Positions 1-5,984 of a DNA stretch of 5,984 nt are shown here, piece after piece. The stretch is taken from NCBI GenBank assembly GCA_002293155.1, contig DBCQ01000005.1:53496-59479 (forward strand). The letters run 5' to 3'. Origin of the DNA: Burkholderiales bacterium UBA954 (GTDB taxonomy: Bacteria > Pseudomonadota > Gammaproteobacteria > Burkholderiales > Burkholderiaceae_A). The notes below the pieces were generated by a model, which saw nothing but the letters and a program-made list of their open reading frames with translations, was not told the origin of the DNA and ran no database searches. The position numbers were made by a program, and so were the translations under genes. Within the stretch, counting starts at the first letter, position 1. The number at the start of each line of letters is the position of its first letter.

Positions 1-2216
1 AGTTGTAAGGGGCGGTAGACCGAGGGATGGTTTTCAAAAAAATCTACAGCTGCATCGACGGTCATCGTCAAAATATCGGCAACACTCTTGCCTCGCCAGA
101 GCACGGCACGGGTTTCAGAATTAAATCGACTTCCTGAACAGGCGTCGCACAGCACACGAACATCGGGCAGAAAATTCATCTCAATTTTCTGCCAGCCCTG
201 GCCTTCACAGTGACCGCATCGGCCATCACCGGTGTTAAATGAGAATCGGTTGGGTTTCCAGCCCCGCATTTTCGCCTCTTCACTGTCGGCCATGAGCCCG
301 CGAATACTGTCCCAAAATCCGATATAGGTTGCAGGCGTTGATCGCGGTGTTTTGCCAATCGGGGTTTGATCGACCTCAAGCACCCGGTCAATCGATTGCC
401 AATTACTGATCGATTCGCAGCCGAGCCAACTGCTGCGTGTGGTCGCCCTCTGGCTGCCCAACTTGCGCGCAGTACGTTTGGAGTCGCGGTCTTCTTGAAT
501 CACTGACTTCAGGTTTGCCAGCAACACATCGCGGGCAAGACTGGATTTTCCACTACCTGAGACACCCGTCATGACGGTTAATCGATGCAGAGGAACCTCG
601 ACCGTAATCGATTGCAGGTTGTGAAGGCGGGCGCCGTGAATCGTCAGTATTTCTGTGCCCGGCCCGCGTTTTGGGGTCTTGGCATGGCGCAACGGGCTGC
701 GTAGGTACTGCCCGGTGAGCGATTCTTCGGATGCGCAGATTTCGGATTGGGTGCCTTGGGCAATCACCCGGCCTCCTTGAGATCCGGCACCCGGCCCGAT
801 ATCAATGACATGGTCGGCAAGCCGAATGGTGTCTTCATCGTGTTCAACCACGACCAGTGTATTGCCCTTGTCTTTGAGGGTGGACAACAGGCGCAGGAGT
901 GCTTGGTTATCTTTCGGGTGGAGTCCGATTGTGGGCTCATCTAAGATGTAACAGACCCCTTGAAGGTTTGAGCCGAGCTGTGCTGCGAGTCGGATGCGTT
1001 GTGCCTCTCCGCCCGAGAGGGTTGGCGCTCCTCGATCAAGCGCGAGATAACCAAGACCGACCTCAGTGAGAAAGTCGAGTCGCGCGCTAATCTCAACAAT
1101 AAGATCCTGAGCCACTGCGCGATCGCGAACCGAAAGGCCTTTACTGACTGTCGTGAGCCAGCCCGGTATATCCAAGACCGGCCGATGTGAGAGGTCGGCA
1201 ATATTGGTGTCGCGTATTTTTACTGCAAGGGCAGTGCGATTAAGCCGCAGACCATGGCAGCTTGCGCAGTGAGTGTTGCCGTGCGGATTCTCATCGGGTT
1301 CAGTTGTCTGCCAGGCCTCTTCCTCGCCGGTTTGTGCCTCATCGAAATCAGCGATTCGCTCTCCTGTACCAAAACATTCGTCACACCAGCCGTGCTTCGA
1401 GTTGTAGGAAAAGAGTCTCGGATCAAGCTCAGGAAATCCAGTGCCGCAGCTTGGGCAGGCCCGTTTCGTCGACAACACGCTGCCACGGGAGGCGGTGTCG
1501 CCGGTTTTGCTCAAAGGAAGAATCTCAACAACCCCCTGTCCGAATTGGAGCGCGGTCTGCAGCAGGGTTTTAATTGCAGATTCCTGATTGGGTTTTACGA
1601 TTACATCGCCAATGGGCAATTCGATCGAATGCTCTTTGAAGCGATCAAGTTTTGGAAAAGGGGTGACCGATACAAACTGGCCATCAACTCGTAAATGCGT
1701 ATAGCCTTTGGATGCGGCCCACTTGGCCAGGTCTTGGTAGATCCCTTTTCGATTAACAACAAGCGGCGCAAGAACCCCAATCGATTGATTTCGATAGCGC
1801 TTAAATAGTGTCGCCAGAATTGATTCAATACTCTGCGGCTCTATGGCCGTCTCACAGTCGGGACAGTGCTGAACCCCGACTTTGACAAAGAGCAGTCTCA
1901 GGAAGTGATGAATTTCGGTGAGTGTACCCACGGTACTTTTTCGACCACCGCGGCTCGTGCGCTGCTCGATCGCGACTGTGGGTGGGATGCCGAATACCGC
2001 ATCCAACTCGGGACGTGCAGCTGGCTGGACAAACTGTCGGGCATAGGCGTTGAGTGATTCGAGATAGCGACGCTGGCCTTCGGAGAACAAGATGTCAAAG
2101 GCGAGTGTTGATTTGCCGCTTCCGGATACGCCGGTGATCACCGTCATTTTTTCACGCGGAATACTCACATCGATATTCTTAAGATTGTGCTCGCGTGCCC
2201 CACGAATCTCGATCGC
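1..2216 (-). other. Second UvrA module (residues 951-1688+): UvrB-binding region kept, insertion domain nearly absent, incomplete
   Basis: The module starts at an IEIRGAREHNLKNI-type UvrA opening (residue 952) after a linker of about 25 residues. Walker A lysines are K985 and K1507; the signature starts at 1350, Walker B at D1376 and the H-loop at H1409. C4 zinc modules are C1204/C1207/C1228/C1231 and C1617/C1620/C1640/C1643; further CxxC pairs are C1068/C1071 and C1267/C1270. Between C1071 and C1204 there are 132 residues, matching the usual UvrB-binding domain, including RKG at 1106-1108 followed by a KGYTHLRVDG-like stretch close to the E. coli pattern. Between C1231 and C1267 there are only 35 residues instead of about 115, so the insertion domain is essentially deleted. 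About 17 extra residues, rich in Arg/Lys, follow the last P-loop. The final signature, Walker B and H-loop are outside the window. Confidence 0.88.
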
Positions 2217-5066
2217 ATTACTGATCTGGGCTGCGTTATAAGCAGGACGGGGCTCCTGTGCCAAGGAGGGCTTTTGAGACTCGGCTGCCTCGCGCAAAGC
2301 CCGGCCGGTATGAGAGGCCTTGCAGGCCATGATGTCGGCGACACTGCCTTGGGCTACGACTTCACCGCCATGCTCACCGGCCTCGGGGCCGAGATCAATC
2401 AGCCAGTCAGCGCTCGCCATGACATCGAGGTTGTGCTCGATCACTAAGAGACTATGGCCTGCTTGCTTAAGGGCTGACAGCGCTTTGAGTAGTTTTGCGA
2501 TGTCGTCAAAATGCAGTCCTGTGGTGGGCTCATCAAAAATAAGCAAGGCCCTCTGGATTTTCTTATCCGCCGCTTCTGCGAGCTTGCCCGCAATTTTTAG
2601 CCGCTGAGCCTCTCCGCCGGACAGGGTCGGTACCGGCTGGCCGCACTTTAGGTACGACAGACCAACATCGACGAGCGGCTTTAGCCGTTGCGCAATCTCA
2701 TGATCGCCTGCGAAGAATTCGAGCGCCTGACTAATGGTGAAATCCAGTACATCGGCAATCGAGTGCTCATTGAGCGTGATCTCAAGAATTTCTTTACGAA
2801 ATCGCTTGCCATCGCAATCGGGGCAGCGCAGATAGACATCTGAGAGAAACTGCATCTCAACATGTTCGAATCCATTTCCTCCGCAGGTGGGGCATCGACC
2901 ATCACCCGCATTAAAGCTAAATGTCCCCGGTGTGTATTGCCGCTGCTTTGCCTCCGGTAAAACCGCAAAACGGTTTCGAATTGCATCAAAGGCGCCAACA
3001 TAGACCACGGGATTGGAACGGGCTGTCTTCCCAATTGGAGACTGATCGATTAGAACTGCTTCTTGCAGCTCGCTAAGCCCCTCGATGCGGTCGTGTGCAC
3101 CTGGAGTGTCGGTGGGCTTACCATGGGCTTTACAGATCGCTGGGTAGAGCACATCACGCACAAGTGTGGATTTTCCGCTTCCCGATACGCCGGTGATGCA
3201 GACGAGTTGACCTAAAGGAATAGTGACGTCGATCGATTTGAGATTGTTCGCCCGAGCCCCGATGATCGAGAGCACTGCGGCGGATTCTGGGGCTTTGACG
3301 GCTGTCGGGGCGCTGACACGGGCCCGTCGTTGGCCTGATAGATACATGGCAGTGAGGGTATTGGCTCGCAGTAAGGCGCCAAAAGATCCGTTAAATAGAA
3401 TCTCACCCCCGAGTTCTCCGGGCCCCGGGCCGATATCGATGATGCGGTCTGCCGCCTGCATCACCAAGGGGTCATGCTCTACAACAACCAGGGTGTTGCC
3501 AGCATCACGTAATTGATGCATGACACGAACAATCCGATGGAGGTCTCGAGGGTGTAGGCCAATCGAGGGCTCATCTAAAACAAATAGGGTATTGACCAGC
3601 GAGGATCCGAGTGCTGTGGTGAGATTAATCCGCTGGACCTCGCCTCCCGATAGGGTTCGGGATTGACGATCGAGCGTGAGATAGCCCAGACCCACATCAA
3701 CCAGAAAACGCAGACGTGACTCGATCTCTTTCGTAACAAGGTCAACTGCGGCCTGATGGGCGCTCCCCTTTGTCGTTTTGTCAATCTCACGAACCCAGTC
3801 TAGTGCGGACTCAATTGACATCAGCATCACCTGATGGATGTTTTTCTTGTTAATTGTCCAGAGCAGGGCATCAGGCTTTAGTCTTGCGCCATGACAGGCA
3901 GGGCACTCGGTGTAACTGCGATAGCGTGAGAGCAAAACTCGTACGTGCATTTTGTAGGACTTGCTCTCAAGGTGCTCAAAGAAGCGATCCACGCCGTACC
4001 ACTGACGATTCCAATCTCCTCGCCAGTCGTCATCGCCGCGGAAAATCCAGGCCTTATCCTTTGCAGAGAGCTGATGAAATGGGATGTCGACGGGTACGCC
4101 CCGTTTCACCGCGTACTTCATTAATTCTTTCTGGCAATCGAGATAGGCATTGGTCTGCCACGGCTTGACCGCGCCTTGAGCGAGAGACTTTTTCTCGTCG
4201 GGAATCACGAGTCCCGGGTCAATCCCAATGACGCGACCGAACCCTTTACAGGTCTCGCAGGCGCCGATTGGAGAATTAAATGAAAACAGCGCTGGCCGGG
4301 GTTCCGAGTAACTCATCGCGCAGTCGCTGCAGGCGAGCTGGCTTGTGAAATCAAACTGCTGCTCAGCGATTTTTATTCTGCATCGGCCATGCCCAAAGCG
4401 TAGCGCGGCCTCGACAGCCTCATTCACACGTGTCGTCGCAGTATCGCCGCGTAGGATGAATCGATCCTGAATAACAAAGAGTTGATGGGCGTCTCGAGAT
4501 TGGATCTTAGTGAAGCCTTGCGCAGAGAGCCAGGCCTCAATCTGTTCGTCGGGCAGAGATTCTGGTGTCTGTATTGGAAAGCTGACTTCAATGCGTGACT
4601 CATGCGGGCTTGCCGTGATCAACAGGCTAATGCCCTGCGCGGTCTGCCGGGTGATCGGCTTTGCGCACTGGCGGCAATGGAGCTCTGCGAGTCGTGCGAA
4701 CATGAGCTTAAAGTGATCGGTGAGCTCGGTCATCGTGCCGACGGTCGATCGCGAGGTCCGCACGGGATTGCTCTGATCGATCGCAATCGCCGGGGGTACA
4801 CCATCAATTCGATCGACCTGTGGCTTGTCCATCCGGTCAAGAAACTGACGTGCGTAGGCAGAAAACGTCTCGACATAGCGGCGCTGACCCTCCGCGTAGA
4901 GGGTGTCAAAGACCAGAGAGCTCTTTCCCGACCCGGATACGCCAGTCACAACAATCAACTCGCCTAAGGGCAGGTCGATATCAATGTTTTTTAAATTGTT
5001 TTGACGTGCACCGCGAATGCGGATTGCGTGGTGAGGGGTTACCACTGTCTCCTTGGGCGATGCCAT
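1..5066 (-). CDS. uvrA: Tandem (double) UvrA-family excinuclease ABC subunit A, C-terminus cut by window edge
   Basis: UvrA is the ATP-dependent damage-recognition subunit of nucleotide excision repair; it scans DNA as a dimer and loads UvrB. This frame is open from ATG 5066 to the left edge (1688 codons plus 2 bases) with no stop. Canonical UvrA is about 940 residues; here two UvrA modules follow each other. P-loops of the form GVSGSGKS start at residues 42, 626, 979 and 1501. LSGGE signatures start at 472, 815 and 1350, each followed by a DEP Walker B (D498, D845, D1376) and an H-loop His (H531, H878, H1409). The fourth set should lie beyond the edge, about 160 residues further, giving roughly 1850 residues in total. 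Cytoplasmic; no signal peptide or membrane segment. Last gene seen of a tight operon. Long double UvrA proteins are usually a second copy beside a normal uvrA, so a role outside standard NER is possible. The family call is certain; the exact function is not. Confidence 0.97.
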   Translation of the reverse strand, partial: MASPKETVVTPHHAIRIRGARQNNLKNIDIDLPLGELIVVTGVSGSGKSSLVFDTLYAEGQRRYVETFSAYARQFLDRMDKPQVDRIDGVPPAIAIDQSNPVRTSRSTVGTMTELTDHFKLMFARLAELHCRQCAKPITRQTAQGISLLITASPHESRIEVSFPIQTPESLPDEQIEAWLSAQGFTKIQSRDAHQLFVIQDRFILRGDTATTRVNEAVEAALRFGHGRCRIKIAEQQFDFTSQLACSDCAMSYSEPRPALFSFNSPIGACETCKGFGRVIGIDPGLVIPDEKKSLAQGAVKPWQTNAYLDCQKELMKYAVKRGVPVDIPFHQLSAKDKAWIFRGDDDWRGDWNRQWYGVDRFFEHLESKSYKMHVRVLLSRYRSYTECPACHGARLKPDALLWTINKKNIHQVMLMSIESALDWVREIDKTTKGSAHQAAVDLVTKEIESRLRFLVDVGLGYLTLDRQSRTLSGGEVQRINLTTALGSSLVNTLFVLDEPSIGLHPRDLHRIVRVMHQLRDAGNTLVVVEHDPLVMQAADRIIDIGPGPGELGGEILFNGSFGALLRANTLTAMYLSGQRRARVSAPTAVKAPESAAVLSIIGARANNLKSIDVTIPLGQLVCITGVSGSGKSTLVRDVLYPAICKAHGKPTDTPGAHDRIEGLSELQEAVLIDQSPIGKTARSNPVVYVGAFDAIRNRFAVLPEAKQRQYTPGTFSFNAGDGRCPTCGGNGFEHVEMQFLSDVYLRCPDCDGKRFRKEILEITLNEHSIADVLDFTISQALEFFAGDHEIAQRLKPLVDVGLSYLKCGQPVPTLSGGEAQRLKIAGKLAEAADKKIQRALLIFDEPTTGLHFDDIAKLLKALSALKQAGHSLLVIEHNLDVMASADWLIDLGPEAGEHGGEVVAQGSVADIMACKASHTGRALREAAESQKPSLAQEPRPAYNAAQISNAIEIRGAREHNLKNIDVSIPREKMTVITGVSGSGKSTLAFDILFSEGQRRYLESLNAYARQFVQPAARPELDAVFGIPPTVAIEQRTSRGGRKSTVGTLTEIHHFLRLLFVKVGVQHCPDCETAIEPQSIESILATLFKRYRNQSIGVLAPLVVNRKGIYQDLAKWAASKGYTHLRVDGQFVSVTPFPKLDRFKEHSIELPIGDVIVKPNQESAIKTLLQTALQFGQGVVEILPLSKTGDTASRGSVLSTKRACPSCGTGFPELDPRLFSYNSKHGWCDECFGTGERIADFDEAQTGEEEAWQTTEPDENPHGNTHCASCHGLRLNRTALAVKIRDTNIADLSHRPVLDIPGWLTTVSKGLSVRDRAVAQDLIVEISARLDFLTEVGLGYLALDRGAPTLSGGEAQRIRLAAQLGSNLQGVCYILDEPTIGLHPKDNQALLRLLSTLKDKGNTLVVVEHDEDTIRLADHVIDIGPGAGSQGGRVIAQGTQSEICASEESLTGQYLRSPLRHAKTPKRGPGTEILTIHGARLHNLQSITVEVPLHRLTVMTGVSGSGKSSLARDVLLANLKSVIQEDRDSKRTARKLGSQRATTRSSWLGCESISNWQSIDRVLEVDQTPIGKTPRSTPATYIGFWDSIRGLMADSEEAKMRGWKPNRFSFNTGDGRCGHCEGQGWQKIEMNFLPDVRVLCDACSGSRFNSETRAVLWRGKSVADILTMTVDAAVDFFENHPSVYRPLQ
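2292..5066 (-). other. First UvrA module (residues 1-925): insertion domain kept, UvrB-binding region degenerate
   Basis: The module has both nucleotide-binding halves with intact Walker A (K48, K632), signature (472, 815), Walker B (498, 845) and H-loop (531, 878). C4 zinc modules are C246/C249/C270/C273 in the first half and C725/C728/C748/C751 in the second, the latter with the family CX2C-X19-CX2C spacing. Extra CxxC pairs are C131/C134 and C388/C391. Between C273 and C388 there are 114 residues, the size of a normal UvrA insertion domain, which contacts DNA. The region between C134 and C246, where UvrB binds in canonical UvrA, is only 111 residues against about 130 in E. coli, and it lacks the conserved RKG motif. 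The comparison with E. coli is from memory. Confidence 0.88.
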
Positions 5067-5072
5067 GGCTCA
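5043..5072 (-). promoter_or_regulatory. uvrA start region: TGA-GCC-ATG junction with internal AAGGAG
   Basis: The His-rich gene ends in TGA (5072-5070), followed by GCC and the uvrA ATG (5066-5064), all in one reading frame. No good Shine-Dalgarno precedes this ATG, so initiation by coupling is likely. A perfect AAGGAG sits inside the gene (5054-5049), followed after only 3 bases by GTG at codon 8 (5045-5043). That spacing is too short for an efficient start, but a start at codon 8 would still leave the UvrA fold complete, since the conserved region begins near residue 15. ATG 5066 is preferred. Confidence 0.5.
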
Positions 5073-5558
5073 GTGTTTATCGTGGGTATGCTTGTGTGAA
5101 TGCTCGTGGGTGTGGCTGTGATCGTGTACATGATCATGTGCGTGATCGTGAGCGTGGCTGTGCTCGTGTGCATGATCGTGGGTGTGGCCGCAGCCTGCAT
5201 CATGGACGTGATCGTGGCCGCAGTCGGGTCCGTGAACATGACCCTTAGGCGTGTTTTCCTGGGCCAACAATGTGGCAGATGCTGCTTGCATGAGGTGATC
5301 GGCCTCCGGCGTAAATTGATCCATGCTGGTTAACACACGAAATCCCATTGTTTTTAGTTCGGCGGCAGCCTGATCAGACAGAGAATCGGTACGCGGAAAT
5401 TTCACAAAGTTATTGCCAATCTCAACGGCGACCGCACGTTGGGCTAAGAATCGAACCACGCGCAACAGCAGGATGGGCGAGCTTGACGTGTAGACATGGA
5501 GCTTGATTCGGGTCCCAGAGGCGGGAGCGATCGTGACACTAGTGGGTATCGAGTTCAT
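5070..5558 (-). CDS. Small protein with His-rich metal-binding C-terminal tail; N-terminal domain unrecognised
   Basis: Predicted 162-residue cytoplasmic protein with no signal peptide or clear membrane helix. Residues 18-100 look like a compact alpha/beta domain (strand KLHVY, a hydrophobic helix at about 27-42, strand AVEIG, FVKFPRT, then a helix and FRVLTS), which I could not assign to a family. Residues 107-162 hold 24 histidines, mostly as alternating His-X dipeptides with X being D, A, E, S or T, preceded by two CGHDH/CGHTH motifs (C113, C123). Such tails are known in Ni/Zn handling proteins such as UreE, HypB, SlyD and COG0523 GTPases, where they bind or store metal; no GTPase or PPIase motif is seen here. 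Start ATG 5558 overlaps the end of the upstream quinone reductase by 20 bp, which suggests translational coupling; the Shine-Dalgarno is weak (GAAAG). The stop lies 3 bp before the uvrA ATG. A metal-binding role is an inference from composition. Confidence 0.85.
   Translation of the reverse strand: MNSIPTSVTIAPASGTRIKLHVYTSSSPILLLRVVRFLAQRAVAVEIGNNFVKFPRTDSLSDQAAAELKTMGFRVLTSMDQFTPEADHLMQAASATLLAQENTPKGHVHGPDCGHDHVHDAGCGHTHDHAHEHSHAHDHAHDHVHDHSHTHEHSHKHTHDKH
5073..5205 (-). repeat. Imperfect hexanucleotide repeat encoding the His-X tail
   Basis: On the minus strand this stretch is a low-complexity run of 6-base units of the form CAY-NNN (CACGAT, CATGAT, CACGCA, CACAGC and similar), encoding alternating histidines. 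Units vary in both the His codon (in the final 19-His run about 14 CAC to 5 CAT) and the spacer codon, so it is an old, diverged repeat and not a fresh microsatellite. On the plus strand it appears as GTG/ATC-rich sequence that creates spurious open frames. Confidence 0.8.
5539..5558 (-). promoter_or_regulatory. Overlapping stop/start, probable translational coupling
   Basis: The ATG of the His-rich gene (5558-5556) lies inside the last codons of the quinone reductase, whose TAG ends at 5539. The two frames differ. Only a weak GAAAG lies about 7 bases upstream of the ATG, so ribosomes finishing the upstream gene probably supply most initiation. This is inferred from the layout alone. Confidence 0.55.
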
Positions 5559-5984
5559 CAGAGACTTTCAACATGATTTTGCCAATATGGGCCGAGGACT
5601 CCATTAGATCATGGGCTTGCCCAGCTGCTGACAAGGGAAATACGCGATCGATCAGGGGCAGGAGGCGTCCGGCAGAGAGTTCCGGCCAGATTACATTACG
5701 AAGGGTGCCGATGAGCCTGGCCTTTTCCTCATTTGACCGCGCCCTTAGAGTAGAGCCCGTGAAGGTGAGCCGTTTCATCATGAGGGGCATCCAATCGATC
5801 TCGACCTTGCTGCCCTGAAGAAACGCAATTTGCACCAATCGACCTTCAAGGGCGAGGCTGCGCAGATTCTTTTCCAGGTAGGGCCCGCCCACCATGTCGA
5901 GCACCACATTGACGCCTTTGCCATTGGTTAAATCCTTTACGCTGGCCTGCCAGTCAGTCGTTTTGTAATTGATCACGTGATCAG
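5539..5984 (-). CDS. NAD(P)H:quinone oxidoreductase, PIG3/zeta-crystallin type (MDR superfamily), N-terminus cut by window edge
   Basis: This is the C-terminal part of a zinc-independent medium-chain dehydrogenase/reductase that would reduce quinones or other electrophilic carbonyls with NAD(P)H. About 147 of an expected 325 residues are present. The frame enters the window as ..DHVINYK, the segment after the Rossmann glycine motif, then shows DMVGG, the highly typical RLVQIAFLQGSKVE stretch, TGSTLRAR, and the C-terminal block VFPLSAAGQAHDLMESS followed by HIGKIMLKV. These are hallmark blocks of the PIG3 (TP53I3-like) family. The GTG at 5976 could pass for a start, but it encodes the Val of DHVINY, so the gene continues to the right. 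The last eight codons (VSDELDTH) run past the usual family end and contain the overlap with the next gene. First visible gene of the putative operon; its promoter lies outside the window. Confidence 0.93.
   Translation of the reverse strand, partial: DHVINYKTTDWQASVKDLTNGKGVNVVLDMVGGPYLEKNLRSLALEGRLVQIAFLQGSKVEIDWMPLMMKRLTFTGSTLRARSNEEKARLIGTLRNVIWPELSAGRLLPLIDRVFPLSAAGQAHDLMESSAHIGKIMLKVSDELDTH

Noticed and set aside
1254..1694. Plus-strand open frame of 146 codons, with an overlapping 103-codon frame
   Set aside because: It lies antisense to conserved UvrA motifs (zinc module C1204-C1231 and the UvrB-binding region), resembles no known family, and is a shadow of uvrA.
2217..2291. Boundary between two separate uvrA genes
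   Set aside because: The linker (residues 926-950) is open in frame with no stop and no Shine-Dalgarno plus start codon pair, so the two modules belong to one protein.
2104..3191. Near-identical 29-bp segments at 3163-3191 and 2104-2132 (3 mismatches), suggesting a recent duplication
   Set aside because: They encode the P-loop, one of the most constrained motifs of the family. Surrounding sequence in the two modules is widely diverged, so they reflect constraint and not a recent copy or misassembly.
5070..5072. TGA as a selenocysteine codon joining the two genes
   Set aside because: No SECIS-like hairpin was evident just downstream, and an ATG follows at once; an ordinary stop is simpler. 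Readthrough is kept only as a hypothesis.
5073..5205. Possible CRISPR or satellite array
   Set aside because: The units are 6 bases with no spacers, in frame with a coding region; the structure is explained by the His-X tail.
5039..5239. Minus-strand 66-codon frame rich in Thr, Ile and Met inside the His-rich gene
   Set aside because: It is an alternate frame of the hexanucleotide repeat; its low-complexity composition comes from the repeat alone.
4602..5248. Two overlapping plus-strand open frames of 121 and 142 codons
   Set aside because: They are antisense to the UvrA N-terminus and the His-rich tail. The Arg/Asp/Gly-rich ending of the second is simply the complement of the His-X repeat.
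5974..5976. GTG as the start of a 145-residue protein
   Set aside because: Upstream codons continue in frame (Asp-His) into the conserved DHVINY motif of the PIG3 family, so the gene is cut by the window edge and does not start here.

Overview
The window is a piece of a bacterial chromosome in which every supportable gene lies on the minus strand. In transcription order (right to left) they are: the C-terminal part of a PIG3/zeta-crystallin-type NAD(P)H:quinone oxidoreductase (5539-5984, running off the right edge), a 162-residue protein with a very histidine-rich tail (5070-5558), and one giant uvrA-family gene that fills the rest (1-5066, running off the left edge). The first two genes overlap by 20 bp. 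The second and third are 3 bp apart. The three therefore look like one transcription unit. No RNA gene, CRISPR array, insertion sequence or rho-independent terminator could be seen, and no non-coding stretch longer than a few bases remains.

The main feature is the uvrA gene. It reads as one uninterrupted frame of at least 1688 codons and contains two complete-looking UvrA modules in tandem (residues about 1-925 and 951 onward), joined by a short linker. Four P-loops are visible, along with three of the four expected LSGGE/DEP/H-loop sets; the fourth lies beyond the left edge. All four C4 zinc modules are visible. The modules are not equivalent. The first keeps a full-length insertion domain but has a shortened UvrB-binding region without the RKG motif. 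The second keeps a canonical-length UvrB-binding region but has lost most of the insertion domain. The chain therefore resembles a covalent UvrA pseudo-heterodimer with divided roles. Long two-module UvrA proteins are known from proteobacteria, especially Burkholderiales-type beta-proteobacteria. With a roughly 50-55% GC content (judged by eye) and a PIG3-type quinone reductase, a beta- or gamma-proteobacterium is the best guess, but the window does not prove this.

How the genes might work together is inference. The UvrA protein has at least eight CxxC pairs (16 cysteines), so it needs zinc. The gene just upstream encodes a protein with 24 histidines in its last 56 residues, typical of Ni/Zn-handling tails. 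The His-rich gene and uvrA are also in the same reading frame, separated only by TGA-GCC. A metal supply or storage role coupled to a zinc-rich DNA-damage protein is the most interesting hypothesis here. The N-terminal 100 residues of the His-rich protein were not recognised.
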